A DNA stretch of 64,000 bases from Butyrivibrio sp. (GTDB lineage: Bacteria > Bacillota > Clostridia > Lachnospirales > Lachnospiraceae). The position numbers were made by a program, and so were the translations under genes. Numbering within the stretch: the first letter of the stretch is position 1; every line of letters starts with the position of its first letter. The stretch lies in contig JAGAAO010000099.1 in assembly GCA_017615275.1 (NCBI GenBank), forward strand, positions 87,097-151,096, read 5' to 3'. Under the pieces are notes generated by a model, which worked only from the letters and a program-made list of their open reading frames with translations, had not been told where the DNA came from and made no database searches. Below, piece by piece: positions 1 through 9,019 of the stretch.

Positions 1-1104
1 GATATAAAGTGCAGAAAGGATCTTGTAAAACTACCTGTTTTGACTAAGGATGAGTTCAGAGCGTGGATGGAAGAGGAAATACAAAAGGAAGATAATAAGC
101 TTTGCATGATAGCGGCGACATCCGGTTCAACTGGAAGACCATTGAAAGTTATTAATACACCTTTTGAATATGCATGTGATATTAGTACAGTGATTTGTGC
201 GTGGATGATGTGTGGATATAACCCGTTTATTGGAAAGACTTTGACAGAATATGATGATACATCAGAAGATGTAGGATATAAATCTTTTATACAGAAAATG
301 GGAATATTACGTAGAGATGTAGTTAATGCAGATGGTGAAATAGGTGAGATTATTACAAAAATAAATGATTATAAACCGGACCTTATTAGAATGTATAAGT
401 CAGAGCTCACTAGAGTAGCATTGTATTGTCAAAAAAACGGTGTGGCATTACATATTCCTAAGTATTACTGTGTCATAGGGGAAAGCGTGGATCCTGTTTC
501 GGAGCGAATTTTACAAGAAACCTTTGGGGATTCCATGATTAATCTTTATGGGTGTGTTGAGGCAGGAACTTTCGGGGTAAAAAGACCTGGGGGAAAAGGA
601 TATGATTTGTTAGATGATATGACTACTGTGAATATATATGATAGCCAAAATCGTTTAACAGATGATATTGGTCGAATAATTTTTACAACAGTATATAAAA
701 ACAGATTTCCTCTTATTAATTATGATATTCGTGATAGAGCTAAAATGATTGAAGATAAAAGAGGATTGCATTTTGATATCTTAACCGGAAGAGATAGTGA
801 CAATATCCTTTATGCGGATGGTGATATGACACCATGGGTTGTTTTTTGGAATATAGCAGCAAAGAATGAAGAAATACTACAAATGCGAATTATTCAAAAT
901 TCATATAAAGACATTGACATAGAGATTATTCCAAAAGACAGTAATCTTATAGATAGTATAGAAAAAACAATACGGAAAGAATTGGAGCCTATAGTAAAGG
1001 GACGACTCATGGTGAACTTTAGGTGGGTTAATGAAATTGAATCGGGAGGAAAAGGAAAGATAAGAATGGTTGTAAACAATATTAATGACCATGAAAGTAT
1101 ATAG
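1..1104 (+). CDS. Phenylacetate-CoA ligase-like adenylate-forming protein, 5' truncated
   Basis: The reading frame is open from base 1, so the true start lies upstream of the window; 367 codons are visible. Residues about 41-46 hold the AMP-binding loop TSGSTG, and the preceding LPVLTKDEF is the usual lead-in in PaaK/CapK-type ligases. A YGCVEAG segment matches the second adenylation motif region, and the C-terminal part has the small mobile-domain pattern of this family. Relatives sit in capsule clusters, where their substrate is mostly unknown. It ends 56 bases before a GT-C membrane protein and is probably co-transcribed with it. Family is well supported; acyl substrate unknown. Confidence 0.8.
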   Translation, partial: DIKCRKDLVKLPVLTKDEFRAWMEEEIQKEDNKLCMIAATSGSTGRPLKVINTPFEYACDISTVICAWMMCGYNPFIGKTLTEYDDTSEDVGYKSFIQKMGILRRDVVNADGEIGEIITKINDYKPDLIRMYKSELTRVALYCQKNGVALHIPKYYCVIGESVDPVSERILQETFGDSMINLYGCVEAGTFGVKRPGGKGYDLLDDMTTVNIYDSQNRLTDDIGRIIFTTVYKNRFPLINYDIRDRAKMIEDKRGLHFDILTGRDSDNILYADGDMTPWVVFWNIAAKNEEILQMRIIQNSYKDIDIEIIPKDSNLIDSIEKTIRKELEPIVKGRLMVNFRWVNEIESGGKGKIRMVVNNINDHESI

Positions 1105-1160
1105 TTTTAGTAAAAAATGATATAGGATACGATTTATTATGAATGGCAAGTAGGTAAAAA

Positions 1161-2990
1161 ATGAGTAACAATGATGAAATATTTCAAAAAATAATAAAAG
1201 GAATTCGAAAGATTATTTGTAATGCAAAAATAAGAACTAATAAAATTGTTACTAGCAGTGTTATTGAATATGTTTTCTTTTTAGGATGCATGCTATCAGC
1301 TGGACTTATGGTTTATAGGCTCTTTTTTGGAACAGAGTTCACAGATGAAGCATATACTGTTTCAGATGTGCTTGCTGTGATGCATGGGAATATACCGTAT
1401 ACAGATGATACTGTGATTGCAGCAGGGCAAGTGTTTGTCCCACTGTTCTTGTATAGAATTTATGAGATTATTATTCCAAGTTTGGAGGGAATTTTTTTAT
1501 TTTCTCGCATTACATTTACGTTATTTAGATTCTGCGTGATTGTAATTATCTGCAGATATTTAATAGACAAGATAGAGAGAAAATGGCGGTTACTCATAGT
1601 AGGAATACTAATTGTTTATTCTGGCACTATACCAAATTGGGGTTATAATGGTACTTCAATGGTGTTGGTCTTGCTAACGGAATTTTTATTGTATTATGTT
1701 TTACACAAAGCGAATAAAGGCATTTCTCTTTATTTTGGAATTGCGATGTGTGGATTTATTAGTGGATTAACTGTTTTTACACATCCAGCTTATGCGACTA
1801 TGGTGATTGCAAATGTTATTATAATATTTATTGTCTCAAATAATAGAATGAAATGTGTTTTGTTTTATTGTGTGGGGGGGATAGTAAATATTGTTGTATG
1901 TATTGTTCCTATAATTATTAAATCTGGAATAGGAAGATTTATCTATGGATTGGAATCTTGTTTTATAACTGCACCGGATAATTTTATTAAAACTACAGTT
2001 ATAGATAGGACAAAAGAAGTTATTGCTATAGGAATTCAATGGTGGGGGCTTATATTAGTATTATCTACTGTTTTATTTTATCTAGCCACTAGGTATATGC
2101 GAATAGATGAGCATAAATTGTCTAAAAGGGAGTATTGGCTTTTATCAGTAAGTGTATCTGTTCTAGTGTGTTCTGTTCTTGCTGTATATAAGGGATTTGA
2201 TTTTTCTCAGGTAGCAGGTGTTTTGTGTGTTATGGCATTTTTGCTTTTGATTCCTACATATGAGGGAGCAGGATCTTTAGCTTGGTTTTTTGGTATATAC
2301 AACATAATGTTTATCGTTGTGTTAATAATTTCCAGCCAAACTGGTAATAGATTTTATTATTGTATTCCGATGGTAATACCTATTCTTATAGATTTATTCA
2401 AAACAGAACATAGATTATTTCATGAGATAGGTGCAGTACTTGCCATTTTATTGATTGTACTAATAGGAAGATATGACTTTAAATATATTTACCGCGATGA
2501 TTCATTCAGAAATTTGACGGCGCGGGTGGAATCGGGAGTATATAAAGGAATTTATACAACTCCGGACAGAGCAAATGATGTTGTTGAATTGGAAAAGTAT
2601 ATTAATGATAATATTTCCTCTGATGAGGTGGTTTCTTTCAGAGATAATGCTCCTGTGGCGTACCTAATGCGCAATAAGAATATTTGCGATGTAAGGACAT
2701 GGGACATCATGCAATATTCTTATGGGTGCAATGATCCGACTTTAATGTACAGATATTATAAGAATAAGAAGCAGATTCCGGATGTGATTGCATATATTGA
2801 TTTTGGAAGGGATGAAATTCTTAGCATAGAAAAATCTGAGGACGATTTTCAATTCAATAAATTTGTGAATGATTATTACTATTTGGATAAGGACGATTTT
2901 AGTAATAACACTTTTAGGGTCCTTATTTACAGGAATAATGGGAAATTTGACGACGATTTTGATGGACTTTTGGATTCGGTTGTAAATTGA
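1161..2990 (+). CDS. Multi-pass GT-C type membrane glycosyltransferase-like protein
   Basis: 609 residues with about ten or more hydrophobic segments after a basic N-terminus. The first extracytoplasmic loop carries FTDEAY, the acidic DE signature typical of GT-C enzymes that use polyprenyl-phosphate sugars (the ArnT/PMT type fold). The last 150 residues form a soluble, probably extracytoplasmic domain rich in Asp and Tyr. A short AGGT precedes the ATG. It lies between an adenylate-forming ligase and an acyltransferase pair, which suggests a part in decorating a surface glycan. No specific family name or substrate can be given. Confidence 0.55.
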   Translation: MSNNDEIFQKIIKGIRKIICNAKIRTNKIVTSSVIEYVFFLGCMLSAGLMVYRLFFGTEFTDEAYTVSDVLAVMHGNIPYTDDTVIAAGQVFVPLFLYRIYEIIIPSLEGIFLFSRITFTLFRFCVIVIICRYLIDKIERKWRLLIVGILIVYSGTIPNWGYNGTSMVLVLLTEFLLYYVLHKANKGISLYFGIAMCGFISGLTVFTHPAYATMVIANVIIIFIVSNNRMKCVLFYCVGGIVNIVVCIVPIIIKSGIGRFIYGLESCFITAPDNFIKTTVIDRTKEVIAIGIQWWGLILVLSTVLFYLATRYMRIDEHKLSKREYWLLSVSVSVLVCSVLAVYKGFDFSQVAGVLCVMAFLLLIPTYEGAGSLAWFFGIYNIMFIVVLIISSQTGNRFYYCIPMVIPILIDLFKTEHRLFHEIGAVLAILLIVLIGRYDFKYIYRDDSFRNLTARVESGVYKGIYTTPDRANDVVELEKYINDNISSDEVVSFRDNAPVAYLMRNKNICDVRTWDIMQYSYGCNDPTLMYRYYKNKKQIPDVIAYIDFGRDEILSIEKSEDDFQFNKFVNDYYYLDKDDFSNNTFRVLIYRNNGKFDDDFDGLLDSVVN

Positions 2991-3014
2991 TAAAAAAGAG
3001 GTGAGCTATATATA

Positions 3015-4355
3015 ATGCAGTTTACTGATATGGCTTTTGTGCTAATCTTCTTGCCAATAACACTGGGGCTGTTTCATATTTCAAATGCAAATATTAAGCC
3101 ATATGTGTTGTTTGCCTTCAGCTTATTGTTTTATGCACTTGCCCAGAGAGACATGTTGTTGGGGATTGTAATACTGACAGCTGCAAATGTGATTGTATGT
3201 TGTACGTTGTGCTGTACAGTGGCAGCAATTGTTAGGCGTTTGTTCCTTTTTGCATCGATAGCTGTTAATCTGAGTATTCTGCTATATTTTAAGTACATAA
3301 GTACTATGTTTCCTATCGGTTTATCATTCTATGTATTTAAGTCTTTGAGTTTAATTATTGATGTATATAGAAAAAAAGTAACGATATGTAAGCCTATTGA
3401 TTTGATAAATCATCTTGTTTTTTTTGGACAAATACAATCTGGACCTATTACGAAGTATTCAACTGAATGGGATGGAAATTGTTCATTTGATGATTTTTCA
3501 TTAGGATTATCAAGATTTATGATGGGATTTTCCAAGAAGGTACTTCTTGCTGATGTACTTGTTAAGGTGACCTCGGAAATATTTGCATATGATAATCCCT
3601 CTACACCATATGCTTGGCTTGGGGCAATTTGTTATAGCCTGCAATTGTATTACGATTTTTCGGGATACTCAGATATGGCAATAGGTATTAGTAGAATGTT
3701 TGGGGTTAAATGCGATGAAAACTTCAATTATCCGTATACTGCAAGTACAGTATCTGATTTTTGGAGAAGGTGGCATATGACTCTGGGAGGCTGGTTTAGA
3801 GATTATGTATATATTCCGCTAGGCGGATCGCGAGTAGCAAAAGGACGTGTAATTGTTAATCTGGCAATTGTGTGGCTGTTGACGGGGGTGTGGCATGGGC
3901 AGAGCGATGGATTTATTTTTTGGGGAATAAGTTACTTCGTTATTATTGCAATTGAGAGAATTTCACAAATTAATGAATGGATTTCTGAAAATAGGTTGGT
4001 TGCAGTTTTGTATAGAATTGTTACGCTCGTAATAGTAAATTTCCTGTGGGTTGTGTTTTATTACGGGAAGTTGGACAGCTCCATACAATTCATAATGAAT
4101 ATGGTTATACCTCAGGGATATGGAAGTTCTGTGGATAGATTTTTTTTCCTGATAATGAACTATAGATGTTTTATCTTGGCTGCTATCTTTTTTTCAACGC
4201 CACTTTGCAAGTATGTTGGCGATTATATGCAGGATAAGTTTTTTGAAAAGTGGTATAACATAGCAAGACTATCCATAAATGGGATTTTGTTTGTGTTTGC
4301 AGTTTCTATGGTTACTGCTGGTGCAAATAATCCTTTCCTTTATGTTGGATTCTGA
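3015..4355 (+). CDS. MBOAT family membrane O-acyltransferase (AlgI/DltB-like)
   Basis: 446 residues, the usual length of AlgI-like proteins. Family landmarks are visible: YYDFSGYSDMAIG near the middle, then SDFWRRWHMTLGGWFRDYVY, the PLGG turn, and TGVWHG with the conserved histidine. These enzymes move acyl groups, usually acetyl, across the membrane onto extracytoplasmic glycans. GAGGTGA lies 10 bases before the ATG. The DHHW protein that follows 8 bases downstream is the usual partner, so the pair is very likely an O-acetylation module for the exopolysaccharide. Confidence 0.9.
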   Translation: MQFTDMAFVLIFLPITLGLFHISNANIKPYVLFAFSLLFYALAQRDMLLGIVILTAANVIVCCTLCCTVAAIVRRLFLFASIAVNLSILLYFKYISTMFPIGLSFYVFKSLSLIIDVYRKKVTICKPIDLINHLVFFGQIQSGPITKYSTEWDGNCSFDDFSLGLSRFMMGFSKKVLLADVLVKVTSEIFAYDNPSTPYAWLGAICYSLQLYYDFSGYSDMAIGISRMFGVKCDENFNYPYTASTVSDFWRRWHMTLGGWFRDYVYIPLGGSRVAKGRVIVNLAIVWLLTGVWHGQSDGFIFWGISYFVIIAIERISQINEWISENRLVAVLYRIVTLVIVNFLWVVFYYGKLDSSIQFIMNMVIPQGYGSSVDRFFFLIMNYRCFILAAIFFSTPLCKYVGDYMQDKFFEKWYNIARLSINGILFVFAVSMVTAGANNPFLYVGF

Positions 4356-4363
4356 GGTTAAAG

Positions 4364-5626
4364 ATGAATAAAAGCGCTATTTGCACAGAAAACAGAATAT
4401 TTGCTGTTATAGTAATAATTTGCCTCGGGATGCTTTGCATTTTGGTTGATGGAATTAGTGGATTTAATAGGATGATAGATGCGGTGCTTGGTGATGATGA
4501 GAGCATTGAGGATTATTCATATCGCATAAAGAATATTTCTGACGGAGTAAATGAAAATATACCGGTCAGAAATGAATTGATTGATATGAGCGGTTTGTTC
4601 CTTAAAGCAACGGGGATAAGAGACTATTATGAGGATGAATATGGAATCAGCTTCACAGAGGATGGTTATATAGTCAGCTATAAAGATTATGCCAGTACCG
4701 ATTATGAGATTGAACAAATGGTGTTGCTGAAGGAGTATTTGGACGAAAAAGGGATAAGGCTTCTGTACGTGAATGAGCCTGCAAAATACATAGACGATTC
4801 CGTATATTTGGAACAGTTTGGAAAAGAAAGCTATTTAAATAGCAATATGGATCGATTTTTACAGAAGTTGGATGAAAATAATATTGAATATATAGACCTG
4901 CGTGATGAGATAAGGAAAGATAATCTATACAGTTTTGATATGTTTTATAGAACAGATCATCACTGGACAGTTCCGGCGAGTAGATGGGCTGCTTCAAAAA
5001 TAATGGAAAGATTAAATACTGATTATGGTTATAATGCAAAGATGAGTTTGTTTGATGAATCATCATTTTTGTATACAAATTTTGATAAGTGTTGGCTGGG
5101 AGAACAGGGTAGACTTCTGGCTGAGACTTATACAGGACTTGATGATTTCACGCTAGTCAAACCAATTTTTCCAACGTGCTTTAAAAGGGATTATTTCGGA
5201 ACTGTTGTTCAGGGAGATTTTGATATTTTTATAGATTATAAATGTTATCAAGATAGTTTTGACGCAAAGGGAAAAGTAATTCCTGCAAAAATGAATGGAT
5301 GGCATTATAGTTATGATGATTCAGGAAGAATTCAAAATTGTAATGCAGAATATGGAAATGTTCTTGTTCTTGGAGACTCTTACTGTAGGACACTTGTACC
5401 GTTTCTATCGCTTGGGATAAGAAACATTTATGAAATTCAACCAAGGTATATGGTGGAAGGGCAAGTGATTGATGAGATAGAAGCAGGGGGCTATGATACT
5501 GTAATTGTTGCATATGCACAGTTTATGCTAGGGGCACATGACGATGAAAAAATTCTAATTATCGACAGTTTTCCTTTTTTGGCTGAAGGAATCAGGATGG
5601 GCGCATTACCTGAAAAATGGTCTTGA
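4364..5626 (+). CDS. DHHW / AlgX-AlgJ-like SGNH-fold acetyl transfer protein
   Basis: 420 residues with an N-terminal membrane anchor (about residues 12-30) and a large extracytoplasmic domain. TDHHWT at about residue 200 is the DHHW signature. GDSYCRTL at about residue 340 is the likely nucleophile block of the SGNH-like fold. AlgX and AlgJ take the acyl group from their MBOAT partner and place it on the polymer. GAGG lies just before the ATG, 8 bases after the MBOAT stop, so the two genes should be co-translated. The acceptor polysaccharide is not known. Confidence 0.85.
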   Translation: MNKSAICTENRIFAVIVIICLGMLCILVDGISGFNRMIDAVLGDDESIEDYSYRIKNISDGVNENIPVRNELIDMSGLFLKATGIRDYYEDEYGISFTEDGYIVSYKDYASTDYEIEQMVLLKEYLDEKGIRLLYVNEPAKYIDDSVYLEQFGKESYLNSNMDRFLQKLDENNIEYIDLRDEIRKDNLYSFDMFYRTDHHWTVPASRWAASKIMERLNTDYGYNAKMSLFDESSFLYTNFDKCWLGEQGRLLAETYTGLDDFTLVKPIFPTCFKRDYFGTVVQGDFDIFIDYKCYQDSFDAKGKVIPAKMNGWHYSYDDSGRIQNCNAEYGNVLVLGDSYCRTLVPFLSLGIRNIYEIQPRYMVEGQVIDEIEAGGYDTVIVAYAQFMLGAHDDEKILIIDSFPFLAEGIRMGALPEKWS

Positions 5627-5997
5627 TTAATCTATAGTTCTTTATCAACTTTTATAACTACGCTTTAACAGGCACCTTTGCATGGCAAGATATTTAAGAG
5701 CTTGCAACAATCATTCATAATCTTGGATGCTCCTGTGGTCAGCAGCTTAGTGGTATATACCTGCATTTCTGATTGCGGAGGATTATAAACATTGATACTG
5801 GATTGTATTTGCTGGCTAAAGTTTGTTATGCATCATCTTAAGGATGACGCATGCTATAAATCTGACAAGGTGTTCCCTACTTTCAAGATAGTCTAGGTTT
5901 TCTTTAACATGATTTTTGCAGAGACTCATCATCTCCGAAATATGGCTCGCAAATAAAATGTCATTCCGATATACAGGGAGGATGAAAGAAACTAATT
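5627..5997. other. 371-base stretch with no intact gene; decayed sequence
   Basis: No complete reading frame with a ribosome binding site is visible. On the minus strand, the frame from about 5980 down to 5816 stays open and contains ESREHLVRFIAC followed by a helical stretch ending in NKL. Further on, the same frame is cut by several stops but still reads like protein (for example IRNAGIYH and LLQALKYLAMQ). I read this as a decayed coding sequence. A weak likeness to the C-terminal end of IS4/IS1634-type transposases is the best guess, but it is not secure. The next gene is also broken, so the whole interval appears to be decaying. Confidence 0.35.
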
Positions 5998-6626
5998 ATG
6001 GAAACTACGAAAGATAGTGGAAGGGACCGTTGGGTAGATGCACTAAAATTTATAGGAATGTTTTGTATATATTATGGGCATTCTGCGGATGTTTCGGTAG
6101 GGGGAGACTAAGTAGTTTTGTGTGGACATTTCATGTTCCGTTATTCTTTTTTATGGGGGATGGTATTATGTTTCATCAGCTAGCATTGATGATTGGATTA
6201 AATTGGTTAAGAAGGCATTTGTCAGAATTATTATTCCGTATTGTATTTTTTTAATATTATCAACAGTTGTGATTAGTTTAAGATATAATTATGACAAGAC
6301 GTGGATAAGTGAATATATTAAGAGAATATTTTGGGGGGCAACGGGGGAATGTAGTAGCAAGTGCATTATGGTTTTTGACATGCTACTTTAGTGTAGTTGT
6401 ATTCTATTCTTTAATGTGTTTAATTCTTGGAAATAAAGTCGCAGTTATTGATGCTGCAGTATCTATCTTGGGGTTAACATTAGTGCTATCGAATCCTCTC
6501 AATTCTGCAGTATATGTTTTAATATGTTTTTTGGGTATAGATTTCAGCGTAATCAGAGACATTATGAGGTTTTATCCAATTATTAAGGGGAAACTTGACT
6601 TTTTGAACCCAAAAGAACAAGTTTAA
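5998..6626 (+). pseudogene. Acyltransferase-3 family gene, broken by several frameshifts
   Basis: Starts with ATG after a GGGAGG site. The first frame reads GRDRWVDALKFIGMFCIYYGH, the usual start of Lachnospiraceae acyltransferase-3 proteins, and stops at 6109. The match continues in another frame (FVWTFHVPLFFFM, about 6110-6160), then a third (about 6155-6345, membrane segment FVRIIIPYCIFLILS), then back (ALWFLTCYFSVVVFY onward to 6626). At least three frameshifts are needed. The total is about 210 codons against roughly 330-350 for the family, so a C-terminal section also seems lost. It would have been a membrane O-acetyltransferase for glycans. Confidence 0.8.
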
Positions 6627-6645
6627 GTATGAAGGAGAATTATAT

Positions 6646-7563
6646 ATGATCAGCTTTGTAATTCCATGCTACAGATCGAGTCATACAATAAGGAAAGTGG
6701 TTGAAGAAATTCGAGAAACGATGAGGGATAGGGAATTTGAGATTATCCTTGTAAATGATGATTCTCCGGATGAGACTTTTGGAACCATAAATAAGTTGTG
6801 TGATGAAGATCATAGAATTGTAGGCGTAGATCTGAATGAAAATTTTGGGCAGCACGCAGCGCTTATGGCGGGATTTCGCTATGTGCGGGGGGATGTGATT
6901 GTCTGCCTTGATGACGATGGACAGACACCGGCGGATGAAGTGGATAAATTACTGGAACAGATTTACAAGGGGCATGATGTTGTTTATGCAAAATATCCTG
7001 ATAAAAAGCATGGCGCATTTAGAAATTTTGGAAGTAAAGTAAACGATGTTATGCTTAGGCAGATGCTAAACAAGCCGAAAACTTTAAGAATATCCAGCTA
7101 TTTTGCAATGAAAAGGTTGATTTTGGATGAAATTGTCAGATATAAAAACCCATATCCGTATGTAATGGGATTGGTACTTCGCTCTACGAAAAATATAGTA
7201 AATGTAGAAGTGAATCATAGGGAAAGAACAGAAGGGGAGTCAGGGTACAGTATGGCGAAGCTTCTTTCTCTATGGATGAACGGGTTTACTGCATTTAGCG
7301 TAAAGCCATTAAGAATAGCAACAGCTATAGGGGCGATAATGGCGGTGGGCAGTTTTATATACGGAATTGCAACAATCATTATGAAGGTGGTGGGCATTAA
7401 TTATATTCTCGGTTTCAGTGCACTGATGACGGTTCAGACATTTATCGGTGGCGTAACACTTTTGATGCTGGGAATAATTGGTGAATATATCGGAAGGATT
7501 TATATTTCTCTCAACAACTCACCACAATATATTATCAGACAGGACGTGGATAGAAGGGAATAA
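6646..7563 (+). CDS. Membrane-anchored family 2 glycosyltransferase (GtrB/DPM-like)
   Basis: 305 residues. The N-terminus FVIPCYRSS and the LDDDGQTP metal-binding motif at about residue 90 are those of GT2 polyprenyl-phosphate glycosyltransferases. Two C-terminal membrane helices (about residues 225-250 and 260-285) match the GtrB/DPM layout. Such enzymes load a sugar from a nucleotide donor onto undecaprenyl phosphate at the inner face of the membrane; the GT-C proteins in this window are possible users of that lipid-linked sugar. AAGGAGA lies 8 bases before the ATG. It is the last gene before the terminator at 7591. Confidence 0.85.
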   Translation: MISFVIPCYRSSHTIRKVVEEIRETMRDREFEIILVNDDSPDETFGTINKLCDEDHRIVGVDLNENFGQHAALMAGFRYVRGDVIVCLDDDGQTPADEVDKLLEQIYKGHDVVYAKYPDKKHGAFRNFGSKVNDVMLRQMLNKPKTLRISSYFAMKRLILDEIVRYKNPYPYVMGLVLRSTKNIVNVEVNHRERTEGESGYSMAKLLSLWMNGFTAFSVKPLRIATAIGAIMAVGSFIYGIATIIMKVVGINYILGFSALMTVQTFIGGVTLLMLGIIGEYIGRIYISLNNSPQYIIRQDVDRRE

Positions 7564-7590
7564 AGCCACAGGCTGTTTATGACATATCAG

Positions 7591-7630
7591 ACCACTGAAA
7601 TGGCGAAGAAGGCTTTTCAGTGGTTTTTGA
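7591..7630 (+). terminator. Rho-independent terminator after the GT2 gene
   Basis: A 10-base perfect stem (ACCACTGAAA at 7591-7600 with TTTCAGTGGT at 7615-7624) is followed by TTTTTGA. It separates the first polysaccharide cluster from the long operon that follows. Confidence 0.85.
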
Positions 7631-7663
7631 ATTTTTATAGCAATGTTATCGAAATGCAGTAAG

Positions 7664-7692
7664 TTGCCCATCATGTGCATTCAAGGTATAAT
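7664..7692 (+). promoter_or_regulatory. Sigma-A type promoter of the long polysaccharide operon
   Basis: TTGCCC at 7664-7669 and a perfect TATAAT at 7687-7692 are separated by 17 bases. They lie just after the terminator and about 75 bases before the first gene of the operon, leaving an AT-rich 5' leader. No other good promoter was noticed until 25660, which supports a single transcript to the terminator at 25515. Confidence 0.7.
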
Positions 7693-7766
7693 AAAATAGT
7701 TTTTGAATATGTTTATATTTGTATATATAAATAATTTCATAGTTCAGATATAAGGAAATATCCGGG

Positions 7767-9002
7767 ATGAATAAAAAGATTCTTGTAATTGCTCAATATT
7801 TCTATCCTGAGCAGTTTAGAATAAATGATATTTGTACTGAGTGGGTAAAAAGAGGATATGACGTAACTGTACTTACGGGAATCCCCAATTACCCGCAAGG
7901 TAAATTTTATAAAGGATACGGATTTTTTAAAAAGAGAAAGGAAATATGGAATGAAGTAAAGATCATAAGAATTCCTCTTATTCCAAGGGGACATTCACCG
8001 ATTGGTCTTGTGCTTAATTATTTCTCATTTCCTATTTCGGGCTTTTTTTGGAATCTGTTTACAAAAATAAAAGCTGATTATGTATTTATGTTTGAAACAT
8101 CGCCTATGACACAGTGCAAGATTGGTGTCAGGTATGCAAAGAAGCATAAGGTTCCACTGTACTTATATGTTCAGGATTTGTGGCCTGAAAATGTTGAAAT
8201 TGTTACAGGGATACATAATCCGTTGATCATAAAGCCTATAGATAGAATGGTTGATAAGATTTATAAGGCCTGTGATGAGATTTTTGTTACTAGTCCAAGT
8301 TTTGTTGAGGCAGTCGTTAATCGAAAAGTATCCGTACCAAGAGAAAAAGTTCATTATTGGCCGCAGTACGCAGAAGATTTCTATAAACCGGTAGATATAG
8401 ATACTGCTATCAAGGAACTATCGGATGTTGCTGATGATGATATTAGGCGTCTTATAGATGATAGGATATCGCTTAAGATAGCTTTTACAGGTAATATTGG
8501 ATATGCACAGGGACTTCAGGTGTTGCCGCAAACAGCAAAACTACTTGAAGATTCAGATGTTAAGTTTGTTATTGTAGGTGATGGAAGATACAAGAACAAA
8601 CTTATTTCTGAAATTGAAGATCTTAATGTCAGAGATAAATTCATAATGATAGACAGGCAACCGGCTGAGAGAATCCCTTTATTTCTCAGTCTTTGTGATG
8701 CGGCTTTTATTTCCTTTATGGATACGCAGTTGTTTACGTGGACTATTCCTGCCAAATTACAATCTTATATGGCGTGCGGAATGCCTATAATTGCTTCTGC
8801 AAAAGGTGAAACAGAGAGAGTAATAAGAGAAGCAGATTGTGGAGAGTGCGTTGATATAGGAAATGCGGAGCAACTTGCAAGCGTGATAAAGGAGCTTCCC
8901 GCTTCGTATAAAAATAAATATGGATTAAAGGCAAGAGAATATTTCGAAGCGAATTTTACAAAGAAAAAGCTTATAGATGAATTTGAACAGTACTATAGAT
9001 AG
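7767..9002 (+). CDS. WbuB-like family 4 glycosyltransferase
   Basis: 411 residues with a GT-B two-domain layout. The start VIAQYFYPEQFR and the early GIPNYPQGKFY loop are typical of WbuB-type transferases, which add an amino sugar such as L-FucNAc during O-unit assembly. The C-terminal half has the donor-binding pattern ending in an E-x7-E type region (AKGETERVIREADCGE). Given the complete UDP-L-FucNAc pathway downstream, FucNAc transfer is a reasonable inference, not proof. First gene after the promoter at 7664; GGAAAT precedes the ATG. Confidence 0.8.
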   Translation: MNKKILVIAQYFYPEQFRINDICTEWVKRGYDVTVLTGIPNYPQGKFYKGYGFFKKRKEIWNEVKIIRIPLIPRGHSPIGLVLNYFSFPISGFFWNLFTKIKADYVFMFETSPMTQCKIGVRYAKKHKVPLYLYVQDLWPENVEIVTGIHNPLIIKPIDRMVDKIYKACDEIFVTSPSFVEAVVNRKVSVPREKVHYWPQYAEDFYKPVDIDTAIKELSDVADDDIRRLIDDRISLKIAFTGNIGYAQGLQVLPQTAKLLEDSDVKFVIVGDGRYKNKLISEIEDLNVRDKFIMIDRQPAERIPLFLSLCDAAFISFMDTQLFTWTIPAKLQSYMACGMPIIASAKGETERVIREADCGECVDIGNAEQLASVIKELPASYKNKYGLKAREYFEANFTKKKLIDEFEQYYR

Positions 9003-9019
9003 AGGAGTTTTATGTAATA

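Noticed and set aside
5650-5980. Firm call of an IS4/IS1634 transposase remnant
   Set aside because: Only a short stretch (ESREHLVRFIAC) resembles that family, and the surrounding residues do not; kept only as decayed DNA of unknown origin.
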